DNA of 64,000 bases from Methanoregula sp. (GCF_023227875.1 NZ_JALOCH010000005.1:152853-216852); one strand, 5' to 3'; shown: positions 25,562-33,914, counted from the first letter of the stretch. Made by a program: numbers and translations. The notes: generated by a model from the sequence alone, not told the origin.

Positions 25562-26813
25562 GGCTGCACCCTTCAGGACAGGTCCCGGAAACAACGAGGG
25601 TTCGTGGCCTGTCCGTTACCACGAGCTCGCGTTCAAGTATCGTTACATCCTCGGCACGGCAGCTCACCGGCTCCGCCCATTGCAGGTATGGGAGCGGGTT
25701 GTATGCCGGCTGTTTACCGGTCATTGCCGTACAGTTATTGGTCATCACGATACAGAGCATCGGGAGCCGCTTCTCGTAAACGTCGATGAGAGCGTTCAGT
25801 CCGGAATGGAGGAACGCATAATCCCCGATCAGGGCGACCTTTGTACTCCGTGCGGCGACAGCGATGCTGGCACCCATGCCGTAACTGGCAATCCCGAGCT
25901 CGTACGGCCTTGTCATGCCAAGCACAGAGCACCCCGCATCGCAGATCATGGTCGTGTCCCGCTCTTTTAAGATGTCCATCATCGCTTTAAACGGGCAGTG
26001 ACTGCAGAACGTCTTGTAGTAGCCCCGGTCTTCAAGAGACTGGGGGCGCTTCTGCGGTTTCGGGGGCTGTATCCCGCGGTGATCGCGGATAAATGTCCTG
26101 CCGTACTCATGGACGTCCCGGATGCCCGCAGTCTGGGAGGACGGAGGGTTCACCGTCACGATCCGGGTCTTCCCCGGGCATGGACCGGCACCGGCGGATT
26201 CCCCATTCCAGCGGTTCAGGGGCGATTCCGATGACCATGCAAACATGGTTCGGTAGATCTCCTCTGCCGCAGTCACCCGCCCGTTCTGGGTCCAGCTCCG
26301 TTCCGAGAGCCGTCCCTTCCCCTCCCTTGGCTTCACGGGAATATACTCCGCTTCTGCCTCCAGCAGGGTCGGCGTGATACGGAGCATGGCAACACGGGAG
26401 AACTGCTCAGAGGCTTCCAGCGCCGCCACAACACCGGCGTAACAGGATTCAGCACCGGGTTCAATAACCGGCAGTTCCGCAAGCTCCCCATAATATCGGG
26501 AGTCCTGGGATGTCTGGGATCCTATCGCATCCGGATCGTCGCCGGCCACCAGCACAACACCGCCGATCAGGCCCTGTGCCGTTGCCTGCAGGAGGGGATC
26601 GGCGCAGGCATTAACACCAACATTCTTGATGATCACCGCAGCCCGCCGGCCTTCGAGCGAATCGCCGAGTGCATATTCCAGGGCGGTCTTCTCGTTCACT
26701 ACCATCTCCGCGTTCACGCGAGCACCAAGATCCGTGATCGGGATTCCCGGTACGGTATACTGCCGGTCGGTACAGGCCAGCAGTGCTTCAGTTATTACGT
26801 CAATACCCTTCAT
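25542..26813 (-). CDS. IorA-like thiamine-diphosphate enzyme lacking the ferredoxin domain
   Basis: A 423-residue protein similar to the alpha subunit of indolepyruvate:ferredoxin oxidoreductase. The N-terminal pyrimidine-type domain has VNEKTALEYALGDSL, KNVGVNACADPLL and DDPDAIGSQTSQDSRYY. The C-terminal TPP domain has CSHCPFKAMMDIL, GDYAFLHSGLNALID and NNCTAMTGKQPAYN. The two-cluster ferredoxin domain that ends ordinary IorA is missing and no IorB is nearby. That favours non-oxidative decarboxylation or another TPP reaction. Coupling to aksA (20-bp overlap) and the radical SAM gene (4 bp) points to the coenzyme B pathway; the substrate is unknown. Confidence 0.8.
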   Translation of the reverse strand: MKGIDVITEALLACTDRQYTVPGIPITDLGARVNAEMVVNEKTALEYALGDSLEGRRAAVIIKNVGVNACADPLLQATAQGLIGGVVLVAGDDPDAIGSQTSQDSRYYGELAELPVIEPGAESCYAGVVAALEASEQFSRVAMLRITPTLLEAEAEYIPVKPREGKGRLSERSWTQNGRVTAAEEIYRTMFAWSSESPLNRWNGESAGAGPCPGKTRIVTVNPPSSQTAGIRDVHEYGRTFIRDHRGIQPPKPQKRPQSLEDRGYYKTFCSHCPFKAMMDILKERDTTMICDAGCSVLGMTRPYELGIASYGMGASIAVAARSTKVALIGDYAFLHSGLNALIDVYEKRLPMLCIVMTNNCTAMTGKQPAYNPLPYLQWAEPVSCRAEDVTILERELVVTDRPRTLVVSGTCPEGCSHELVEY

Positions 26814-27778
26814 TCGTCCCTCCCGGGTACAAGGTCGCAGCCGGCACAGTTCGTGCACATGGTCTGTGCAAGACGGGCATCGAGTCCTGCATCCTTAAGA
26901 GCCTGTTCATGGATCACAAAGAATTTCTTCAGCCGCTCAGCGGTCGGCCGGGGTGTTCCGACAAGTTCGGCAACCGGGTTGAGTGGACGCAGGACTGGGA
27001 TCACGCCGTGGGAGGTCAGCTCCCGGATGCAGGCTTCCAGCTCCGCATCCGTCTCCCCAATGCCGATAATCACATTTGAGAAGACGCGGTTCTTGCCGAA
27101 GAGTACGACTGACTGGTCAAGCACCTCCCAGATAAGGTCGTAATCCAACCCCGGGCACATCTTCGCAAATAGTTCCGGTGTTGCGGCTTCAAGATTGAAT
27201 TTTACTTCGGCAACACCCAATCCCTTCAGGAGTTCCGGCGTCTTTTCCGTTGGGTAAATGGAGACCCCCATGGGAAGACCGAAGAACGCAAGGTGTTTCA
27301 CCACTTCAAGGACATAGGCCTCTTCCTCAACAATGCTTTCCAGGACGCCGCTGGTGATCGAGATCGCATGGATACGGTGCCGGACCGATTCCACCATCCG
27401 CATAATTTCTTCGATCGATTTGCGCCTTCCGCCGATCTTCGGTACAGAACAGTACCGGCACCTGAATATACAACTCCCCGTGACCGTGATGAACGCCTGG
27501 TCGGGACAGTGGAACCCGGGTTCCAGCAGCCTGCCGGAAATGAGTGTCCCGTTAAAGTAGAGGTCTGCGGTGCCATTCCCCCGGTGGACAACCTCGACCG
27601 GGCTTAACGGGTCGAGCGCGAGTTTGACACGATGGCTCCCCATGGCAAAGAAGACCGCCCCGCCACCCCCTGCACCAGGCCCTGCCGCAGAACGGGCGAT
27701 GAACTGCTCTGCCGGTTCACCGGCAAGGTTGACTGTTCCGGTGGCCAGCAGCCGGGCTTTCAGCTCTTTCCACTGCAC
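26810..27778 (-). CDS. Radical SAM protein with C-terminal CxxCxxC
   Basis: A 322-residue radical SAM enzyme. After an N-terminal extension of about 100 residues, the cluster motif CIFRCRYC (CX3CX2C) starts the barrel. EAATPELFAKMCPGLDYD and GIGETDAELEACI resemble biotin/lipoate synthase-like methanogen proteins. The end has MCTNCAGCDLVPG, three cysteines that could hold an auxiliary cluster. Enzymes of this kind include sulfur-inserting ones. It overlaps the GVDDTDT-protein gene before it by 19 bp and the TPP-enzyme gene after it by 4 bp. The reaction is not known. Confidence 0.85.
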   Translation of the reverse strand: MQWKELKARLLATGTVNLAGEPAEQFIARSAAGPGAGGGGAVFFAMGSHRVKLALDPLSPVEVVHRGNGTADLYFNGTLISGRLLEPGFHCPDQAFITVTGSCIFRCRYCSVPKIGGRRKSIEEIMRMVESVRHRIHAISITSGVLESIVEEEAYVLEVVKHLAFFGLPMGVSIYPTEKTPELLKGLGVAEVKFNLEAATPELFAKMCPGLDYDLIWEVLDQSVVLFGKNRVFSNVIIGIGETDAELEACIRELTSHGVIPVLRPLNPVAELVGTPRPTAERLKKFFVIHEQALKDAGLDARLAQTMCTNCAGCDLVPGRDE

Positions 27779-28656
27779 AGTTCAAGCGCCTCCTCGTATT
27801 TCGTAAAGAAGGGGATCGCGGCAACCGCCCCGACAATTCCCCTGCCATTCATAACGATTCGTAAATCCGGATCGCGGATCGATTCCAGCAGGCTGCTCTC
27901 AACTTCGCCCCGTTTAACCTTGCGCCCGTACGCAAGCAGTTCTTCCGAAGGGGTAAAGCCGGTATAGACTGCCATGCCGGTCTTCTCCGATAACGTGTAC
28001 TTTTCCAGCAACTGGTGGAAACGCGAGACCAGCCCATCTGGATTATTTGTCGCAAACTCCGCGACAAGCCCGACACAGTTCTTGGTACGGTATGGCACCG
28101 GGAAGAGCTGGACGATCGTGTGTGAAAGGTAGACGGAGTGTTCATCCTCGACAGCCCGGGCAATGTTATGGACAAGCGTCCATGTCGCCCCCTCTTCCGG
28201 AGTGTCCGTATCATCAACGCCTATCAGGACCCGCTGCATTTTAGGGAGCCAGATGGTGGCACTGGCCACTTTCCCGCCCCCAGCCGGATCGCTCCTGCTC
28301 CGCAGGATACCCGCAGCATCAGACCGGCAGGCTGCCGCACCAACGCCGCCACCGCCCATTCCAATGTAGGTTACGGAAATCTCCGAACCTTCAACGGTGC
28401 AGGCCGATATTCCGGCCGGGAACCTGGATCCTTCCAGCGCGAGGTCAACCGTTCCTGTTGCCAGGGAATACCGCATGGTCGATCCAACGCAGCGGACCTC
28501 CCGGACAAGCGGGCTCTGGGCATAGTGGTGCTTCGACCACATGGCACCGCCAATGCAATCGAAGAACTCGATGAGTTCCACCCTGCTGCCGGAGCCATCG
28601 GCAACCGCGACGATATGCGGGTAATGGATTACGTACGGTTCAGAGATGTTCTCCAT
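27760..28656 (-). CDS. GVDDTDT protein B (methanogenesis-marker-11-like)
   Basis: A 298-residue protein that, from memory, resembles methanogenesis marker protein 11, a family confined to methanogens. Central motif: VLIGVDDTDTPEEGATW, also seen near the start of the tRNA-modifying enzyme TiaS, where the Asp residues bind metal and nucleotide. Further on are RTKNCVGLVAEFA and VMNGRGIVGAVAAIPFF. The first half has a Gly-rich IGMGGGGVGAAACR. ATG 28656 overlaps its paralog-like neighbour by 17 bp. The two neighbours share order of motifs and are distant homologues. Confidence 0.68.
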   Translation of the reverse strand: MENISEPYVIHYPHIVAVADGSGSRVELIEFFDCIGGAMWSKHHYAQSPLVREVRCVGSTMRYSLATGTVDLALEGSRFPAGISACTVEGSEISVTYIGMGGGGVGAAACRSDAAGILRSRSDPAGGGKVASATIWLPKMQRVLIGVDDTDTPEEGATWTLVHNIARAVEDEHSVYLSHTIVQLFPVPYRTKNCVGLVAEFATNNPDGLVSRFHQLLEKYTLSEKTGMAVYTGFTPSEELLAYGRKVKRGEVESSLLESIRDPDLRIVMNGRGIVGAVAAIPFFTKYEEALELCSGKS

Positions 28657-29596
28657 AGAGACCTGCCGCCTCGATACCCCGGTTGCCCCAGAGCACAGCA
28701 CCCAGTGCGCCGATCCTTCCCTTCCGGCCATTGGTGTCGATGAACATGATGCCCATATCCTTTGCCGCGGATTCTGCGGCTTCAAGGGTCATGATCTCCG
28801 TCTTCACTGCAGCGAACGCCGGTGAGTCGTGCGGAAAACCAATCCCCCTGTAATAAGCAATTCCCGTGTCCCGGGAAACCGTGTTCTTCTCAATAAATGC
28901 CCGGACAAAGTCCAGCAGAGCGGATACCTTATCCGGCCGGACCGCGAAGTTCAGCGCGGAACCGACACAGTTCGTGGTCTTGTTGGGTACAGCCGGGTTG
29001 AGCTGGATGAGGCGCATGTTTAAAAATTCCACCCCCATTATGTCGCAGGCTCCTGCACACTTCAGCGCCATCACCCACGTTGCGCCTTCAGTTTTGGTAT
29101 CCGTGTCATCGACACCGATGCAGACCTTCTCGTACCGGGGCGAGACAATTCTGACGTGGTTGGTGCGTGCTCCCCCGACATTGAGATCTTCCTCGCTGGG
29201 ATATTCGGCCCGGATCACACCGGGTGCCTGGGGGAGGCATGCTGCAACACCGACACCTGCACCAGCAATGCCGGCCCACGTGGTGATCACCTCGTCACCG
29301 GCAACCTCGACCGATTCCAGGGCCTGACCCCCGATATCGCCGGCAGCGGCACCGAAGTTGACCGGATACGAACCCAGTTTCGCGCGGATCACCATGGACG
29401 TCCCTTCAACAGAACAGCCGGCAACAGCACCGCCGGCCCGCTTGCGGTTCATCGCGTCCCATTCGATGGGCCCGCGTGCCCGGCACTGCTCGAGGATCTC
29501 GGCACGACCACTGTTTTCATCTACCATCACCAGGAATTTCTGCGAGAAGAGCGGCCCGAACCGCTTCTTTACTTCGTCGGGTGTAAGGGTGATCAT
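28640..29596 (-). CDS. GVDDTDT protein A, first gene of the coenzyme B operon
   Basis: A 318-residue protein sharing layout with the next gene: a first domain ending in GIAGAGVGVAACL, then VCIGVDDTDTKTEGATWV, TTNCVGSALNFAV and DTNGRKGRIGALGAVLW. The DDTDT segment is TiaS-like and may bind ATP/metal, but no tRNA-binding domain is seen. I cannot name it confidently; it is one of the methanogen-specific families. ATG 29596 is about 20 bases after the predicted transcription start and has no clear ribosome-binding site, so the leader is short. Confidence 0.7.
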   Translation of the reverse strand: MITLTPDEVKKRFGPLFSQKFLVMVDENSGRAEILEQCRARGPIEWDAMNRKRAGGAVAGCSVEGTSMVIRAKLGSYPVNFGAAAGDIGGQALESVEVAGDEVITTWAGIAGAGVGVAACLPQAPGVIRAEYPSEEDLNVGGARTNHVRIVSPRYEKVCIGVDDTDTKTEGATWVMALKCAGACDIMGVEFLNMRLIQLNPAVPNKTTNCVGSALNFAVRPDKVSALLDFVRAFIEKNTVSRDTGIAYYRGIGFPHDSPAFAAVKTEIMTLEAAESAAKDMGIMFIDTNGRKGRIGALGAVLWGNRGIEAAGLYGEHL

Positions 29597-29640
29597 TGTT
29601 ATCGCCGAAAATTTCGTTAACAAAATAATCGGCAATGACC

Positions 29641-29648
29641 ATATAAAT
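29641..29648 (-). promoter_or_regulatory. Predicted promoter of the nine-gene coenzyme B operon
   Basis: On the minus strand CTATTTATATGG holds a TATA box (29641-29648). About 25 bases further, near 29620, would be the start of transcription, leaving a leader of about 20-25 bases before ATG 29596. Confidence 0.6.
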
Positions 29649-29689
29649 AGAGATCGATAAGTGAAAGAAATTTTTTACAGAAAAAAGAG

Positions 29690-30574
29690 TTAGAGTACTT
29701 TGTGGAGCTCGATCTTGTACGGTCCGAGCGTGCCGCCAAAGTTGCCTGCTGAAATGAATTTCACACCGGGTACCATTGCTGCTGCCCTGACGCCGGCTCC
29801 CATTGCTGCTGCAACGGACTTCTCATCGACACCATCAATGACAATCTCGTATACTGCCTTGATGCCTGCGGGGATCTTCGAGTCTGCTACTTTCTCGCGG
29901 AGGGTCGGGCAATACTTCTCGTTTGTCGATGCAACCATGAACTTGTACTTCAGGCTGCCGACCTTTGAACCGCTGCCGACGATCCCACCGGGAAAGCTGG
30001 TAATGACTCCCTTAACGTTGGCGATCGCATCCGAGGCTGCCTCGGCACCTATGAGGGCTGCCATCTGGTTCTCGCCCATGACAAAGAAGTTACCGCCGGC
30101 AACACCCTTGACAATGCCGAACTCTTCCTCTCCGACATATTCGCCGTTCATGATCGGGATGACCCAGCACTTCCTGCCGCCAACTTCCTTCTGGTACTCA
30201 TAGCCATCGCCAAAGAAGTGGAGCTTGACCGGGATCTTCTCTTCAGCATCGGTGATGCCGTTGAAGACAGCAGTGGTCGGTGCAGTCAGGACGCACTCAG
30301 CAAGGCGTTCGACGACCTGTTCTTTCAGTTTCTTCTTGCTCGCACAGATCAGGATTGCCACACCGGGCCGCCCGTCAGGGGTCTCGCTTGCCGGGACATC
30401 GCCCTCAATGCCTGCCTCGCAGGGGCAGCCGATTGCCGATGTTGCAAACCCGGTTGCTTCGGTTGCTGCCTTCTTTGCCCATTCCTTTGTGACCGCAGTG
30501 ATGATGATCCGGCATACCCAGGTCGGGAATGCCTCTGCGTAGGTATTGTCAATAGTAACGCCGTTGATTTCCAT
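29690..30574 (-). CDS. ftr: Formylmethanofuran-tetrahydromethanopterin formyltransferase
   Basis: A 294-residue Ftr, second enzyme of CO2-reducing methanogenesis. It moves the formyl group from formylmethanofuran to tetrahydromethanopterin. The N-terminus MEINGVTIDNTYAEAFPTW is diagnostic; SAIGCPCEAGIEG, FGDGYEYQKEVGGRKCW and SFPGGIVGSGSKVG also match. It is a soluble homotetramer elsewhere, with an acidic surface. GGAGGTTATCTC precedes ATG 30574. It is divergent from the fwd/hdr operon across 354 bp. Confidence 0.96.
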   Translation of the reverse strand: MEINGVTIDNTYAEAFPTWVCRIIITAVTKEWAKKAATEATGFATSAIGCPCEAGIEGDVPASETPDGRPGVAILICASKKKLKEQVVERLAECVLTAPTTAVFNGITDAEEKIPVKLHFFGDGYEYQKEVGGRKCWVIPIMNGEYVGEEEFGIVKGVAGGNFFVMGENQMAALIGAEAASDAIANVKGVITSFPGGIVGSGSKVGSLKYKFMVASTNEKYCPTLREKVADSKIPAGIKAVYEIVIDGVDEKSVAAAMGAGVRAAAMVPGVKFISAGNFGGTLGPYKIELHKVL

Positions 30575-30928
30575 GAGATAACCTCCGGTACTACAAAGGT
30601 ACCTTGATGGAGACTGAATAAATTTTCTAATTTGATTTTATTCATGATTTATTCTTTATTCAGAACAGAGATCCATGAGAGCAGATGTATAAGTGCAGAT
30701 GAGCGCAGAGAAAAAACGAAATAAAATTCAAAAAAGTACACGAGATCATTTTAACTATATGTTTTTTGACATTAACCTGTTGAGCGGGTATTTAAACAAA
30801 AATAATAAAAACGTCTATAAAACGGTGGCTCATCCCCAGTAAATTTCAGAACATTTATCTATCATCTTCTACCACTTTTTGTTAGTCGATTTTAGAATCG
30901 ATCTATAGCTGGTGCGTGAACGTCAAAA
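30575..30928. promoter_or_regulatory. Divergent promoter region between ftr and the fwd/hdr operon
   Basis: A-T rich and gene-free. For ftr, the minus strand has TTTATTCA at 30615-30622, about 25 bases before a likely start near 30590. For the plus-strand operon, CATTTATCTATC near 30852-30863 is a possible TATA box. A perfect inverted repeat TCGATT-TTAG-AATCGA lies at 30886-30901. CTATAG (30903-30908) is a second, weaker TATA candidate. Confidence 0.55.
30886..30901. repeat. Candidate operator: 6-bp inverted repeat before the fwd/hdr operon
   Basis: TCGATT (30886-30891) and AATCGA (30896-30901) with a 4-base spacer. It lies 28-43 bp before the first start codon, next to or just after the likely transcription start, a position where a repressor would act. 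Confidence 0.35.
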
Positions 30929-31195
30929 ATGGCATTTGCAGTGCACATAACAAAGGAACATTGTACTGGCTGTAATAATTGTGTGGTTGCTTGTCCTGTC
31001 GACGCAATTGAGTTTCATACATCAGAACCGGTCAATAATGGCAGGATCTGTGTAGTCAGGGACGGAGAATCCGCTATCCCTGGTTTCAGAGGGGAGCTCT
31101 TCCGCCGGTGTGGCGGTTGCGTCCAGGCGTGCCCATACGGTGTTATCAGAATTGCAGGCTTCCGGGAAGCAAAACCAGAGGCGAGTGTGCAATAA
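30929..31195 (+). CDS. fwdG: Small ferredoxin, FwdG-like
   Basis: An 88-residue ferredoxin at the head of the operon. The first site CTGCNNCVVACP is a full CX2CX2CX3CP for [4Fe-4S]. The second, RCGGCVQACP, has only three cysteines in line; Cys 41 (GRICVVRDGE) may be the fourth ligand. Size and position before the polyferredoxin match FwdG of formylmethanofuran dehydrogenase, though a general operon ferredoxin is possible. GGTGCGTGA precedes ATG 30929. It likely passes electrons between Hdr and Fwd. Confidence 0.65.
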   Translation: MAFAVHITKEHCTGCNNCVVACPVDAIEFHTSEPVNNGRICVVRDGESAIPGFRGELFRRCGGCVQACPYGVIRIAGFREAKPEASVQ

Positions 31196-31217
31196 GAAAC
31201 AGCGTGAGGGTTAATAC

Positions 31218-32390
31218 ATGGCATTGTTTCCAAAGTTTTCGAAAAAGAAGGATGGGGTAAACGTTGTGATGGAGCAGAGGCTCCTCCAGAACGTCAACAA
31301 CCTTATTCTCAATGCAGAGACCTGCACGGGCTGCGGCATTTGTGTCGACGCCTGTCCCGAGGAGGCAATCGTCCTCGGGCTCGTCGGTGCATCAAGGCGT
31401 GGTGCAATCAACTACGCGGCCCCGATCGACGTGGACGAGACCAAGTGTTCTTACTGTGGCGTCTGCGTCATCATGTGCCCGTTCAATGCATTGACACTGA
31501 AGGTGGATGGCCAGGAGAGACTCCCGATCGTCGAGAAGGAAGGTTTCCCCCAGTATGACATGAAGGCGGAGATCGACGACGAAAAATGCGTCAAGTGTAC
31601 CATCTGTGAAGAGGTATGCCCCCGGGATGCCATCGATCGCAATGTCCCCGCGTACGAAGGAACCTATAAGGGACCCGTCGCTGGTGCAAAGCCCAAGTCG
31701 GCCGCGATGAAAAAGAAGACGACCTTTACCGTGGACAAGGAAAAGTGTTCGCTCTGTGGCCTGTGTGGTGCACTCTGCCCGGCAATCGTGGTGAAGCACA
31801 AGGAATTCACTGCGGAGTCCGGCAAGGTTGAAGGCGATGTGATCTGGGACGAAACCAAATGCGACGCCTGCAAGGTGTGCGTTGAGGCATGCCCTGAGGA
31901 GTGCATCACTGTCGAACGCGAGATCATCTCCGACAAGATTGACGGTAAAGTCAGCATTGAACAGGACAACTGCTGCACCTGCAGATGGTGCGCAGTGAAC
32001 TGCCCGACCGAGGCAATTACTGTCGAGAAGATTTTTGAGGGCGACATTGAGTTCCATGCAGAGAAATGCCCCGGCGGCTGCTCAACCTGTGCAGATATCT
32101 GCCCGGCAAACGCGATCTACCTGCCGACCCCCAAGGCCGCAGCCGACATGAAACACGAGATCGAGCCGACCATCGCCGTGAACAAGGACTACTGTATCCT
32201 GTGTGGCGCCTGTGTCAATGCCTGCCCCGGTGAGGACATCATCGTCATGCAGAGGAAGGGCATCCGTGTAAAAGGCACGGAGACCGACCTGTTCAAGAAG
32301 ATAAAGGCAAAACTCTTCACCAAGAGGACCTCGAAGGTGAAAGAGGAGATCAGCGGCCAGGTCAATATTAAAGTGATGGAGAAGGCGTGA
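31218..32390 (+). CDS. fwdF: Polyferredoxin, formylmethanofuran dehydrogenase subunit FwdF
   Basis: A 390-residue polyferredoxin with eight [4Fe-4S] motifs: CTGCGICVDACP, CSYCGVCVIMCP, CVKCTICEEVCP, CSLCGLCGALCP, CDACKVCVEACP, CCTCRWCAVNCP, CPGGCSTCADICP (one extra residue) and CILCGACVNACP. Eight clusters and this length match FwdF, the wire of the formylmethanofuran dehydrogenase complex. The catalytic fwdABCD genes are not in this window. GTGAGGG precedes ATG 31218. It is followed directly by hdrC, which fits a joint Fwd-Hdr complex. Confidence 0.85.
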   Translation: MALFPKFSKKKDGVNVVMEQRLLQNVNNLILNAETCTGCGICVDACPEEAIVLGLVGASRRGAINYAAPIDVDETKCSYCGVCVIMCPFNALTLKVDGQERLPIVEKEGFPQYDMKAEIDDEKCVKCTICEEVCPRDAIDRNVPAYEGTYKGPVAGAKPKSAAMKKKTTFTVDKEKCSLCGLCGALCPAIVVKHKEFTAESGKVEGDVIWDETKCDACKVCVEACPEECITVEREIISDKIDGKVSIEQDNCCTCRWCAVNCPTEAITVEKIFEGDIEFHAEKCPGGCSTCADICPANAIYLPTPKAAADMKHEIEPTIAVNKDYCILCGACVNACPGEDIIVMQRKGIRVKGTETDLFKKIKAKLFTKRTSKVKEEISGQVNIKVMEKA

Positions 32391-32395
32391 GCATC

Positions 32396-32977
32396 ATGGC
32401 ACGAACAAAAGGTTACCCGGAAGCGCTGGAGAAGAAACTCAGCGAACAGAGATTTTTCCGTGAGGACTCGAATCCAGAGTTCACGAAGAACGTAAAGGCC
32501 ATTTCACGCACCATCGCCCATATGTGCTACCAGTGTGGTACCTGCACCGGCTCCTGCCCGTCTGCACCCCGCAGCTCGTACCGTATCCGCAAGTTCATGC
32601 GGAGGGCAGTGCTTGGCCTTGAGAACGAGGCATTGACCGACCCGGATCTCTGGCTCTGTACAACCTGCTACAGCTGCTCTGACCGGTGCCCGCGGGACAT
32701 CATCCCGACGGATGTCATCATGTCCATGAGGAACCTCGCATTCAAGCGGGATATTGTCCCCGTCAACTTCTTAAAGACCGTTCAGGCAATCTATTCCTCA
32801 GGCCACGGCGTCCCGAACAATGACGTCAACCGTGCAGCCCGTGAGAAACTCGGACTGACCCGTGATCCGCCAACCACCCACATGTATCCGGAATATATGC
32901 CCGGTATCAGGAAGATCATTGACCACTACAAGTTGAAGGCCGAAGCCGACCGGATTGTCAAGGAGAGGGAGGGCTAA
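32396..32977 (+). CDS. hdrC: Heterodisulfide reductase subunit C
   Basis: A 193-residue HdrC with two [4Fe-4S] motifs, CYQCGTCTGSCP and CTTCYSCSDRCP, that pass electrons from HdrA to HdrB. ATG 32396 lies 5 bases after the fwdF stop; a GTG at 32387 overlapping that stop is possible but GGCGTGA then serves the ATG. The rest is helical, as usual in the cytoplasmic Hdr. No membrane segment, so it is the soluble HdrABC type. Confidence 0.95.
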   Translation: MARTKGYPEALEKKLSEQRFFREDSNPEFTKNVKAISRTIAHMCYQCGTCTGSCPSAPRSSYRIRKFMRRAVLGLENEALTDPDLWLCTTCYSCSDRCPRDIIPTDVIMSMRNLAFKRDIVPVNFLKTVQAIYSSGHGVPNNDVNRAAREKLGLTRDPPTTHMYPEYMPGIRKIIDHYKLKAEADRIVKEREG

Positions 32978-32980
32978 ACC

Positions 32981-33904
32981 ATGTCTGAAAATGGTATAAA
33001 CCACAAGTTCGCATTCTATCTCGGATGCATTGCCCCCAACCGGTATCCCGGTGTCGAGTCCGCCTCCATCAAGGCGATGAAGAAACTTGGCGTGGAGCTC
33101 GTCCCCTTAAAGGGAGCAAGCTGCTGCCCAGCACCCGGTGCGTTCGGCTCGATCGACCTCGCTGTTTTCTATGCAATGGCAGCACGGAACCTCGTGCTCG
33201 CCGAGCAGATGAAGATGGATATCGCCCTTGTCTGCAATGGCTGTTACAAGTCGATCTGGGAGGTCAACCACAAGCTCAAGCACAACAAGGACCTCCGCGA
33301 TGCAGTCAACGAAGTGCTCAAGGAAGTCGACATGGAGTACAAGGGTACTATTAATGTCTACCACACTGCGGAGCTTCTCTATAATGACAAGTTTATTGGC
33401 GTTGACAAGATCCGCGACAGCGTAACAAACCCCCTGACCGGCGCACGCATCGCAGTCCACTACGGCTGCCACCTGGTGAAACCCCACAAGGACCGTGAGT
33501 TCGAGAAGGAAGTCATGCTCAACACCGAGTGCCCGACCTGGATGGAAGAACTCGTTGCAGCGATTGGCGCAACCCCGGTCGAGTACCGTAACAAGATGAT
33601 GTGCTGCGGTGCCGGCGGCGGTGTCCGCGGGTACGACATTGTTCACGCACTGGACATAACGAACGAGAAGCTGATCAACCTGATGGAAGAGAAGGTAGAC
33701 GCACTCACCGATATCTGCCCGTTCTGTCAGCTCCAGTTCGACCGCGGCCAGATCGAGATTCAGGAAAAGTTCGGCAAGACCTACAACCTGCCGGTTCTTC
33801 ACTTCGCTGAACTCCTCGGTCTCGCACAGGGAATGAGCCCCCAGGAACTCGGGCTGGACCTCCATGGTATCAGCTGCGAACCGCTCCTGCAGAAGGTGCT
33901 GTGA
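32981..33904 (+). CDS. hdrB: Heterodisulfide reductase subunit B
   Basis: A 307-residue HdrB, the catalytic subunit that reduces CoM-S-S-CoB. Two CCG-type cysteine-rich domains are seen: SCCPAPGAF with VCNGCYKS in the first, and HYGCHLVKP, MMCCGAGGG and ICPFCQLQFD in the second. These cysteines hold the two noncubane [4Fe-4S] clusters. It starts 3 bases after hdrC. Soluble protein, normal length. Confidence 0.96.
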   Translation: MSENGINHKFAFYLGCIAPNRYPGVESASIKAMKKLGVELVPLKGASCCPAPGAFGSIDLAVFYAMAARNLVLAEQMKMDIALVCNGCYKSIWEVNHKLKHNKDLRDAVNEVLKEVDMEYKGTINVYHTAELLYNDKFIGVDKIRDSVTNPLTGARIAVHYGCHLVKPHKDREFEKEVMLNTECPTWMEELVAAIGATPVEYRNKMMCCGAGGGVRGYDIVHALDITNEKLINLMEEKVDALTDICPFCQLQFDRGQIEIQEKFGKTYNLPVLHFAELLGLAQGMSPQELGLDLHGISCEPLLQKVL

Positions 33905-33914
33905 GGTGGTAAAA

